Positions 1 to 5,379 of a stretch of DNA of 6,393 nt are shown here, piece by piece. The stretch is from Planctomycetota bacterium (GTDB taxonomy: Bacteria; Planctomycetota; SZUA-567). The notes beneath the pieces are model-generated. The model ran no database searches and had not been told where the DNA came from. It saw only the letters and a list, made by a program, of their open reading frames with translations. The first letter of the stretch is position 1; every line of letters starts with the position of its first letter. The DNA lies in NCBI GenBank assembly GCA_031278535.1, contig JAITKH010000364.1, forward strand, positions 1 to 6,393, read 5' to 3'. Position numbers and translations under genes: made by a program.

Positions 1-482
1 GCCTTGGCTATTTCCACCATTTGGCGCTGGGAGACGCCGAGTTCGCGGACCGGCCTTCCCACATCCGTCTTCAGCCCGACATGGGACAGGGCTTCGCGGG
101 CGTCGGCATGGAGGGTACGCACGCTCATCAGTCCGAACCGGGTTTTCTCCCTGCCGAGGAAGATGTTTTCAGCGACCGACAGGTGCGGCGCCTGGCTGAA
201 ATGCTGATGGATGATGGCGATGCCAAGCTTTTGGGCGTCCCGCGCACCGGCGATTTTTACCGGAATCCCGTCCAGCCGCACTTCTCCAGCGTCCATGGAG
301 CAGGCGCCGGCCAGGATTTTCACAAGGGTGGACTTGCCCGCCCCGTTAGCTCCCATCAGGACGTGGACCTCGCCGCGCCGGAGATCGAAATCGACGTCCC
401 GCAAGGCATTGACGCCGCCGAAACTCTTGCGGATGCCCAGCATCTCCAGCAACGGCGCGGGTGATTCCATCTCCTCCCGCAT
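1..482 (-). CDS. Sugar ABC importer ATP-binding protein, N-terminal part (cut by window edge)
   Basis: This is the first nucleotide-binding domain of a duplicated ATPase of the ribose/galactose (RbsA/MglA) type, which powers uptake of simple sugars or nucleosides through an inner-membrane permease. The 160 visible codons show Walker A GANGAGKS at residues 44-51, a Q-loop in IIHQHF (Q93), the family block LSVAENIFLGRE (101-112) and a signature region LGVSQRQMVEIAK (148-160). Full-length relatives have about 500 residues, so Walker B and the second ATPase half lie beyond position 1. I chose the ATG at 482 because a purine-rich AGGAGAGGGG stretch (501-492) lies upstream at workable spacing. An ATG four codons in (470) has its GGAGGAG directly abutting it, which is too close. 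It begins 44 nt after the phosphofructokinase stop with no terminator between, so cotranscription is likely. The exact substrate cannot be read from this half. Confidence 0.9.
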   Translation of the reverse strand, partial: MREEMESPAPLLEMLGIRKSFGGVNALRDVDFDLRRGEVHVLMGANGAGKSTLVKILAGACSMDAGEVRLDGIPVKIAGARDAQKLGIAIIHQHFSQAPHLSVAENIFLGREKTRFGLMSVRTLHADAREALSHVGLKTDVGRPVRELGVSQRQMVEIAK

Positions 483-526
483 GCAAAAAATCCCCTCTCC
501 TTGAGAATTTTCAGAACGGCGTTGGC

Positions 527-1765
527 TCAAAATGCTATCGTTTTGGTCAAGTCAAGCGCCCCGATCGGCGACAATTCGCCGATGAGCGGCCTGCCGTAAC
601 GAAGGAAAGCTTCGGTCACGTCGTTCTTTTCCGGCGAAATGAACTCGGGCGGCATCCGTCTGGTCTTTCCAGCCACGTTCTTCAAGGGGACCAGCCGATA
701 ATCGGCCTTGTAGGGATTGTCCGAAACGCGGACGATGGCGCAGGAGCCGTCGATATTGCCGGATTGGGCCTGGACAGCGGCAAAGTGCCCGAGAGCCAGC
801 GCCTCGGCGCGATCCACCGGGCTCTGATCCGGAAAGGAACGCTGCACATAGCCGAAGGTGTCGCCCCGGGCGCGAAGCTTTTTCACCACGCCGTCCTTTT
901 CCAGGCGCTGTTTCAGGAAATCGACCAGCTTGTCGGCCAGGGCGCCGGTTCCGGACAACTGGATATTGCCGTGGCTGTCCTTCTCCAGGGCGCCGCCGGC
1001 CGACAGAACCTGCAGGATGGGCGTGCGGTTTTCGTCCTCGATGCCCTCGGAAACTGCGACGACGCAACGTCCCAGCCGCGTGTGGACGGCGGCGACGTCC
1101 CGGGCGAACGCGTCCAGGCTGAAGGGATGTTCGGGGAGATAGACGAGATGCGGACCGTCGTCCGGGGTCGTGCGGCCGAGGGCGGAGGCGGCGGTGAGGA
1201 AGCCGGCATGGCGGCCCATGCAAACGCCGATGTAGAGGCCGCCGAAACACTGGTTGTCGAGGTTGACGCCCCGGAAGGCGTTGGCGACATAGCGGGCGGC
1301 GGAACCGTAGCCCGGGGTGTGGTCGTTTTCCATCAGGTCGTTGTCCACGGTCTTGGCGACATGGAAGACGCGCAATTCGAATTCGCGATCGCGGGCGGCG
1401 TCGTTGATGATGTCCAGCGATTCGGAGGTGTCGTTGCCGCCGATGCCGAAGGCGTAGTGGATGTTGTGCTTGAGGAAGACGTCGAGCATGCGCACGTTGT
1501 CCTCGGGCGTGGGTTTCCTTCGGGTGGAACGGAGTTGCGAGGCGGGAGTATAGCTGATATCCTCGAGCGTCTTCGCGGTCTGCGCCATCAGATCGACGAA
1601 TTTCTCCTTCATGATGCCGTCGATGCCGTTGACGGCGCCCCAAATGTCGGATATGTCGTGGTTGAGCATCAGGCCCTGCACCACGCCGACCCAGGAAGCG
1701 TTGATCACGGCGGTCGGTCCGCCTTGAGTGAAGATTACCGCCCTGCCCTTGATGGTGCTTGCCAT
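527..1765 (-). CDS. pfp: Pyrophosphate-dependent 6-phosphofructokinase
   Basis: This 412-residue cytoplasmic enzyme is predicted to interconvert fructose 6-phosphate and fructose 1,6-bisphosphate using pyrophosphate as phosphoryl donor (EC 2.7.1.90). The phosphofructokinase fold is clear: TQGGPTAVIN near 13-22, GIGGNDTSES at 107-116, KTVDND at 138-143 with the catalytic Asp, PGYGSAARYV at 151-160 and MGRHAGF at 183-189. Two positions separate PPi from ATP enzymes. The site equal to E. coli Gly104 is Asp here (D112), and the site equal to Gly124 is Lys (K138); both are the PPi-type residues. The C-terminus NDVTEAFLRYGRPLIG is family-like. The start is the ATG at 1765, since AGGAG at 1777-1773 sits 7 nt upstream. 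A longer in-frame start at 1810 adds 15 residues without family similarity. It is followed closely by the sugar ABC ATPase, which suits a carbohydrate-use operon. PPi specificity is inferred from residues, not shown. Confidence 0.92.
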   Translation of the reverse strand: MASTIKGRAVIFTQGGPTAVINASWVGVVQGLMLNHDISDIWGAVNGIDGIMKEKFVDLMAQTAKTLEDISYTPASQLRSTRRKPTPEDNVRMLDVFLKHNIHYAFGIGGNDTSESLDIINDAARDREFELRVFHVAKTVDNDLMENDHTPGYGSAARYVANAFRGVNLDNQCFGGLYIGVCMGRHAGFLTAASALGRTTPDDGPHLVYLPEHPFSLDAFARDVAAVHTRLGRCVVAVSEGIEDENRTPILQVLSAGGALEKDSHGNIQLSGTGALADKLVDFLKQRLEKDGVVKKLRARGDTFGYVQRSFPDQSPVDRAEALALGHFAAVQAQSGNIDGSCAIVRVSDNPYKADYRLVPLKNVAGKTRRMPPEFISPEKNDVTEAFLRYGRPLIGELSPIGALDLTKTIAF

Positions 1766-1772
1766 GGCATGA

Positions 1773-1777
1773 CTCCT
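1773..1777 (-). promoter_or_regulatory. Ribosome-binding site deciding the pfp start
   Basis: AGGAG on the minus strand, 7 nt upstream of the ATG at 1765. It selects this start over the upstream in-frame ATG at 1810, which has no comparable purine-rich site. Confidence 0.75.
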
Positions 1778-1882
1778 GTCCGTTTTTCCGTAGCGATGAA
1801 GAAATCGCACAAAACGCCTAACCGCCGGTGGTCTGAAAAAACTGATCCTGCGGATGCCGAAGCTCGCTTTCCCCGGAATCAG

Positions 1883-1898
1883 CCTTCGATGCCGAAGG
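1883..1898. repeat. Perfect short inverted repeat CCTTCG/CGAAGG
   Basis: Six perfectly paired bases around a 4-nt loop, about 120 nt upstream of the pfp start, inside the untranslated stretch. It has no T tract on either strand. It could be a leader hairpin, a protein site, or chance in GC-rich DNA. Confidence 0.35.
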
Positions 1899-1933
1899 GG
1901 AATTCACTTTCCCGGAGGCGGAACCAGGCAAAC

Positions 1934-1948
1934 CGGGGACACTCCCCG
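1934..1948. repeat. Perfect GC-rich palindrome CGGGGACACTCCCCG
   Basis: A 6-bp inverted repeat with a 3-nt centre, able to form a tight hairpin on either strand. No T run follows on either side, so it does not look like an intrinsic terminator. Its form recalls small extragenic palindromic (REP-like) elements, but only one copy occurs in this window, so that label is a guess. Confidence 0.4.
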
Positions 1949-2037
1949 CAAAGTCCGCATCACAATGAAACCTTACGGAACACTAGGCATTCCGGCGCGG
2001 CCGACACGACTCGGATGAACCGGATGAAAACGATAGC

Positions 2038-2080
2038 AAAAATCGGATTGGACGCAAGTTTTTTCCTGTGCGCCGATCCG
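2038..2080 (-). terminator. Probable intrinsic terminator of the trkA-trkH operon
   Basis: Reading the minus strand 26 nt past the trkH stop, CGGATCGG then CGCA pairs with TGCG then CCAATCCG. There is one C/A mismatch and one bulged T, around a 12-nt loop. Five T residues follow (2042-2038) after one A. The stem is imperfect, so efficiency is uncertain, but position, orientation and T run all agree. Confidence 0.5.
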
Positions 2081-2105
2081 GATGGCGATTCCGTTTTTTG
2101 CCGCC

Positions 2106-3554
2106 CTATCTGCGCCAGAATTCCGGAAAGCAGAGAACAAACAGGGTGAACAGCTCCAGTCTTCCCAACACCATGTCCAGGCTGAGAATCCACTTGGCGA
2201 GAAGGGGAAGGTGCCGGAAATTCTCCGTCGGGCCGACGCTGCCGAATCCCGGTCCCACGTTGGAAAGGCAGCTGAGGGCAGCGCTGGCCGCGGTGGCGAC
2301 GTCCACCCCGGCCGCCGCCAGCAGGAGGGAGGAAACCATCCAGATGAGGAAAAAGAGGACGGCGAAACCGACGCAGCCGTCGATGACGTTCCTGGGCAGG
2401 GCCGATCCGTTGAACTTGGTCAGGCGGACGGCGCTCGGATGCACAAGCCGGAATACCTCGCGGTACAGAAGTTTTCCCAGCACCAGCACCCTCATGCACT
2501 TGATTCCGCCGGAAGTCGATCCGGCCGATCCGCCGAGCAGCATCAGAATCACCAGCAGCGTCTGGCAGAGCGGCGCCCATGCCTCATAGTCGGCGGTAAC
2601 GAAACCGGTGGTGGTCATGATTGAGACGATCTGGAAAGCGGCCGCCCGCAGGGCCGGCTCGAATTCCAGGCCGCCGATCAGCAGACTGGCGGTTGTGATC
2701 GCGGTTGCCGCCGCCGCAATCAGTGCGTACAGCCGGAATTCCTCGTCCGCAAGGAACGCTTCGGCCTTGCCCCGCAACAGATTGAAGTGAAGGGAGAAGT
2801 TGATCCCGGCCATAAGCATGAACAGGATGCAAATCCATTGCGAATAGGCGCTGAAACCGCCAAGGGATGCGTTCCGGGTGGAAAAGCCGCCCGTGGCCAC
2901 GGTGGCGAAAGTGTGCGCCAGGGCCTCGAAAAAATTCATGTCGCCAAAAAGCAGCAGGCAGGTCATGACGGCTGTCATCGCCAAGTATACCCGCCAGAGC
3001 ACCGCCGCCGTGTCCCTGAGGCGCGGCGTGAGCTTGTCGGAATCGGGCCCCGGAACCTCGGCGCGATACAATTGCATTCCCCCGACCCCGAGGTACGGAA
3101 GAATCGCCAGGGACAGGACGATAATCCCCATCCCGCCCAGCCAGTGCGTCATGCCGCGCCACAGCAGCAGGCTTGGCGCCACGCTCTCCACGTTGGCCAG
3201 TACGGACGACCCGGTGGTGGAAAAGCCCGAGAAAGATTCGAAGGCCGCGTCGGTGAAGGTGGAAAAGACGCCGCCCAGCAGGTAGGGAAGGCCTCCCAGC
3301 AGCCCGACCACCAGCCAGCCTCCGGCAACCGTGGCCACTCCTTCCCGGGCGTCCAGTGCCTGGCCATGAGAGAAATCGCTCCGAAACAGCCACGTGAGGA
3401 CGAACCCAATCGCCAGAAGAATCAATTGTGATGAGAGAAGGGGGCGGAATCCGGCGTCGGCGTGGCGGAGGGAATACAGGAGAGGCAACGCCATGCTGGC
3501 GCCGGTCGCGAGAATCAGGAAACCGATGATATGGAGAATCCATTTCAGCCGCAT
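2106..3554 (-). CDS. trkH: Trk-type potassium uptake membrane subunit TrkH
   Basis: This 482-residue inner-membrane protein is the K+-translocating subunit of the Trk system and is gated by the cytosolic TrkA ring. It shows hydrophobic segments throughout (for example 5-27, 41-57, 75-95) and the four pore-loop repeats of the superfamily, each with the filter glycine: FSTTGSS (111-117), VATGGFST (219-226), MTTTGFVT (313-320) and LSNVGPGFGSVGP (430-442). GGSAGSTSGGIKCMR (341-355) and MVLGRLELFT (461-470) are also conserved TrkH/KtrB blocks, the latter carrying the conserved Arg of the last segments. Length matches E. coli TrkH (about 480), so the protein looks complete. It starts 17 nt after the trkA stop, behind a weak GGGTGA-like ribosome site, which suggests that translation is helped by coupling to trkA. 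A terminator-like hairpin follows. The other possible assignment is KtrB, but the length and the two-domain TrkA partner favour TrkH. Confidence 0.95.
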   Translation of the reverse strand: MRLKWILHIIGFLILATGASMALPLLYSLRHADAGFRPLLSSQLILLAIGFVLTWLFRSDFSHGQALDAREGVATVAGGWLVVGLLGGLPYLLGGVFSTFTDAAFESFSGFSTTGSSVLANVESVAPSLLLWRGMTHWLGGMGIIVLSLAILPYLGVGGMQLYRAEVPGPDSDKLTPRLRDTAAVLWRVYLAMTAVMTCLLLFGDMNFFEALAHTFATVATGGFSTRNASLGGFSAYSQWICILFMLMAGINFSLHFNLLRGKAEAFLADEEFRLYALIAAAATAITTASLLIGGLEFEPALRAAAFQIVSIMTTTGFVTADYEAWAPLCQTLLVILMLLGGSAGSTSGGIKCMRVLVLGKLLYREVFRLVHPSAVRLTKFNGSALPRNVIDGCVGFAVLFFLIWMVSSLLLAAAGVDVATAASAALSCLSNVGPGFGSVGPTENFRHLPLLAKWILSLDMVLGRLELFTLFVLCFPEFWRR

Positions 3555-3571
3555 GCTTCACCCGGATTCCG

Positions 3572-4960
3572 CTATTTCCGTCCCAGAAGGCTTGATCCCA
3601 CCCAGGCGAGACGAGTGCGGTCACAGAGAAGCGTCAGGCAATCGCCGGCCTTCAGGATCGTGTCGCCGCGCGGAATGAACGCTTCGTCCCCCCGAACCAC
3701 CGCCAGCAGGTTTATGCCGGCCGGAAAGGCAAGGTTCCGGATAGGCTTGTCCAAAAGTTCCGACCCGTCGCGGAGCGCCCCTTCCAACATCTCCACATTC
3801 TCGTCCTGCGTCGCCAGAGACGAGAGGCGCAGACCCCGCCGCAGGAAGCGAATGACCGAGTTGGATGCCGCCAGGCGCGGATTGACGCTCAATCTGAGGC
3901 CGATGGCCCTGACGATCGGCATGTAGGCGTTCTTGTTGACTCTGGTGATGGTGTTGGGACAGCCCAGCGACTTGGCGAGAAGACAGATCAGGATGTTCGT
4001 CTCCTCGTCGCCGGTAAGGGCTATGGTCATATCGCTGCCGCCGATGTTTTCGCCCAGCATGAAACGCCGGTCAGTGCCGTCCCCGACCAGGACGGCGGCA
4101 TTAGACAGCCGCCCGGCCAGGAAAACGCAGCGCTTTTCGTTGGAATCGATCAGCTTTATCCGCAGATCGCGTTTGTCCAGGCCTTCCGCCAGCCGGAGCC
4201 CGATATCGCCGCCTCCGACTATGGTAATATACCGCACCGGCGGCGTTTCGGTTCCGGTTATGGCCAGGACCGTTGCCATGCTTTCCTCCAGGCAGACGAA
4301 ATACACCACGTCCCCCGCCTGGAAAATCTCCCCCGCCTGCGGTATCATCAGCCGTTCCCGGCGGAGAATTCCGCCAACCCGCAGGCCCCGATCCGGCGTC
4401 ACATCGGGAAAGTGCGCCAATGTTTTTCCGATAAGCGGGCCGGCAAGGATTTCGACAGCGAGGATCTTGATTCTACCCTCCCCGAATTCACCGTAGTCCA
4501 CCGCCCGGGGCAGGGCTATCATCGTTTCGATGCTTTTCACCACTTCCGCGTCCGGGTTGATGACGGCCCGGAGATTGAGAAGGTCGGGCCCCATGATCTC
4601 CCGCAGGCTGGCGAGCTCGTCGTTGCGAATTCGCGCCAGCTTGACCGGGGCGGGATTACCGGAATTGGCGATAAGGCAGGCGAGCAGGTTGACCTCGTCG
4701 CTGTTGGTGACGGCGATTACGGCTTCGGCCCGCTCCAGTCCGGCCTGGTTCAGGACGGCGGGGCTGACCACCGAGCCGTACAGCGTCTGGACGTCCAACT
4801 GCGTCTGCACGGCCTGCAGCCTCTTGCGGTTGCGATCCACCAGGACCACCTGGCGTCCGTCCCGGGCCAGGCGTTCGGCGATGTTGAAACCGACCTCGCC
4901 GGCGCCAAGGATGATCACGCCTTTTTCAGGGCTGTCGACGGAATTGCCCAATAAAGTCAT
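3572..4960 (-). CDS. trkA: Trk potassium uptake regulatory subunit TrkA (two RCK domains)
   Basis: This is the cytosolic, peripheral-membrane nucleotide-binding subunit that gates TrkH. The 462 residues hold two RCK units, as in E. coli TrkA (458 residues). The first Rossmann half has GAGEVG at 19-24 and an acidic residue at the end of strand 2 (VDRN, D42), followed by a TrkA_C lobe near 150-235. The second has GGGDIG at 249-254 with IDSN (D272) and a second TrkA_C lobe near 380-460. Both glycine motifs and both acidic residues are intact, so both sites should bind NAD(H) or adenine nucleotides. The ATG at 4960 was chosen because AAGGGAG lies 7 nt upstream and the Rossmann strand follows within 15 residues. 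The reading frame stays open back to 5212, but those 84 residues have no family likeness and would run through the promoter. It is the first gene of the trkA-trkH operon. Confidence 0.95.
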   Translation of the reverse strand: MTLLGNSVDSPEKGVIILGAGEVGFNIAERLARDGRQVVLVDRNRKRLQAVQTQLDVQTLYGSVVSPAVLNQAGLERAEAVIAVTNSDEVNLLACLIANSGNPAPVKLARIRNDELASLREIMGPDLLNLRAVINPDAEVVKSIETMIALPRAVDYGEFGEGRIKILAVEILAGPLIGKTLAHFPDVTPDRGLRVGGILRRERLMIPQAGEIFQAGDVVYFVCLEESMATVLAITGTETPPVRYITIVGGGDIGLRLAEGLDKRDLRIKLIDSNEKRCVFLAGRLSNAAVLVGDGTDRRFMLGENIGGSDMTIALTGDEETNILICLLAKSLGCPNTITRVNKNAYMPIVRAIGLRLSVNPRLAASNSVIRFLRRGLRLSSLATQDENVEMLEGALRDGSELLDKPIRNLAFPAGINLLAVVRGDEAFIPRGDTILKAGDCLTLLCDRTRLAWVGSSLLGRK

Positions 4961-4963
4961 TTT

Positions 4964-4980
4964 CCCGCTCCCTTGGCGGG
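4964..4980 (-). promoter_or_regulatory. trkA ribosome-binding site displayed in a hairpin loop
   Basis: On the minus strand, CCCGC pairs perfectly with GCGGG around the 7-nt loop CAAGGGA. The AAGGGA core of the trkA Shine-Dalgarno sequence is in the loop and its last G begins the closing stem. The ATG follows 3 nt after the stem. Such a stem could tune ribosome access. The pairing is directly visible; a regulatory role is inferred. Confidence 0.5.
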
Positions 4981-4994
4981 CGGATGCGCAACCG

Positions 4995-5014
4995 TTGTCG
5001 CTCCGCAACGACAA
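4995..5014 (-). promoter_or_regulatory. Inverted repeat at the 5' end of the trkA leader
   Basis: TTGTCG and CGACAA form a perfect 6-bp inverted repeat with an 8-nt loop. From the -10 box at 5030-5025, transcription should start near 5018, so the hairpin would occupy roughly +4 to +24 of the trkA mRNA. It could be an mRNA-stabilising 5' hairpin or a repressor site just downstream of the promoter. Confidence 0.4.
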
Positions 5015-5024
5015 TTCGAAATGA

Positions 5025-5053
5025 ATGATACCGCAAACCCGGACGGTTGCCAA
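5025..5053 (-). promoter_or_regulatory. Sigma70-type promoter of trkA-trkH
   Basis: The minus strand carries TTGGCA (5053-5048), a 17-nt spacer and TATCAT (5030-5025). Each hexamer matches consensus at five of six positions and the spacing is optimal. It faces trkA and gives a leader of about 58 nt. Confidence 0.8.
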
Positions 5054-5076
5054 CTGAAACCCGCCGTATGCGCCCG

Positions 5077-5094
5077 AAAAACCGCAGCGCGGTT
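5077..5094 (-). terminator. Terminator-like hairpin upstream of the trkA promoter
   Basis: On the minus strand, AACCGC-GCT-GCGGTT is a perfect 6-bp hairpin whose last two T residues run on into three more T (5079-5077). It is short, and no minus-strand gene lies upstream in this window for it to end, so it may be chance or may block stray antisense transcription into the trk promoter. Confidence 0.25.
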
Positions 5095-5183
5095 CCTTCC
5101 GAGGCATGTCAATGCGCACGCTTTTTTGGCTCATGTTCCCTATCCCGGAGACGCCGGTCCCGAGCAGCGCTTCTTCGGGAATG

Positions 5184-5213
5184 GATGTTTTTACCGGGGT
5201 TTTGCAAAACATC
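5184..5213. repeat. Overlapping dyads: 8-bp inverted repeat plus perfect 12-bp palindrome
   Basis: GATGTTTT (5184-5191) is repeated inverted as AAAACATC (5206-5213). Inside it, GTTTTGCAAAAC at 5199-5210 is a perfect palindrome that shares the right arm. AT-rich dyads like this are typical of binding sites for dimeric regulators. It lies about 60-90 nt upstream of the rpn -35 box and about 130 nt upstream of the trkA -35 box. No T run follows, so it is not a terminator. Confidence 0.45.
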
Positions 5214-5273
5214 GATTGAACCTTAAAAGAAACCGGGCACGGCGTCGTTTGAGTTCCGCGGACTTCTGATCCG

Positions 5274-5302
5274 TTGCCAATCCCCGCGTCTTTCCGTATA
5301 AT
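5274..5302 (+). promoter_or_regulatory. Sigma70-type promoter of the Rpn-family gene
   Basis: TTGCCA (5274-5279), a 17-nt spacer and a perfect TATAAT (5297-5302). This is the best promoter match in the window. Transcription should start near 5309, giving a leader of about 70 nt before the GTG at 5380. Confidence 0.85.
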
Positions 5303-5345
5303 AGCGGGCGGCTCGATCCGTCACTGTTCCGCGACAGCGCCAACG

Positions 5346-5377
5346 GGTTCCCGGGATGCCGGGGAGAAGGGGGAACC
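5346..5377 (+). promoter_or_regulatory. rpn leader with two competing hairpins around the ribosome-binding site
   Basis: The Shine-Dalgarno run AAGGGGG (5367-5373) sits 6 nt before the GTG start. GGTTCCC (5346-5352) is perfectly complementary to GGGAACC (5371-5377), which would bury the end of the Shine-Dalgarno and the spacer. A second hairpin, CCCGG (5350-5354) with CCGGG (5359-5363) and extendable by one G-T and one A-T pair, uses part of the same left arm and would leave the Shine-Dalgarno free. The two cannot form together. The pairing is visible; a switching role is inferred. Confidence 0.45.
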
Positions 5378-5379
5378 GC

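Larger units (their letters stand above)
1766..2105. other. Non-coding region between trkH and pfp with several short palindromes
   Basis: This 340-nt stretch has no convincing gene on either strand; reading frames crossing it are shadows of trkH or pfp. From the trkH side it holds the terminator-like hairpin at 2038-2080, a twofold 9-nt tandem repeat (TTCATCCGG then TTCATCCGA on the minus strand, 2028-2011), a perfect 6-bp hairpin CGGGGA-CAC-TCCCCG at 1934-1948, and a perfect 6-bp hairpin CCTTCG-ATGC-CGAAGG at 1883-1898. The 10-mer gatgccgaag occurs at 1853-1862 and again at 1888-1897. No near-consensus promoter for pfp is visible, though one must lie here or upstream if pfp is not read through from trkH. 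Confidence 0.6.
4961..5379. other. Divergent control region between trkA and the Rpn-family gene
   Basis: This 419-nt stretch has no supportable gene. It holds the leftward trkA promoter and leader, the rightward rpn promoter and leader, and about 220 nt between the two -35 boxes. That middle part contains the short hairpin at 5077-5094, an inverted repeat TCCCGA/TCGGGA at 5158-5163 and 5175-5180, and the overlapping dyads at 5184-5213. The separation is wide enough that the two promoters need not be coregulated. Confidence 0.6.

Noticed and set aside
552..1643. 363-codon minus-strand frame within pfp
   Set aside because: Arg/His/Pro-rich translation typical of a shifted frame; the overlapping frame is a full phosphofructokinase.
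2030..2057. Possible pfp promoter TTGCGT-16-TATCGT with an extended TG motif on the minus strand
   Set aside because: Only three and four matches to the consensus hexamers, and it overlaps the trkH terminator stem; too weak to annotate.
2071..2098. Plus-strand hairpin CGCC...GGCG followed by a T6 run, resembling a rightward terminator
   Set aside because: No plus-strand gene lies to the left for it to terminate, and the same bases are used by the better-placed minus-strand terminator.
461..2149. 562-codon open frame on the plus strand, antisense to pfp
   Set aside because: It mirrors the pfp coding frame, has no recognisable domain or ribosome site, and runs through the non-coding region. 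Long antisense frames are expected opposite GC-rich genes with biased third positions.
5107..5112. Perfect TTGACA on the minus strand upstream of trkA
   Set aside because: No -10-like hexamer occurs at 16-18 nt downstream (the sequence there is GC-rich), whereas the promoter at 5053-5025 has both boxes.
5158..5192. TCCCGA/TCGGGA inverted repeat followed by TTTTT on the plus strand as a terminator
   Set aside because: The T run starts 7 nt after the stem and the loop is 11 nt; spacing is wrong for an intrinsic terminator, and no rightward gene precedes it.
4961..5212. N-terminal extension of trkA by 84 residues
   Set aside because: It would cross the trkA promoter and the leader hairpins, has no TrkA-family similarity, and the ATG at 4960 has a good AAGGGAG site and matches the family length.
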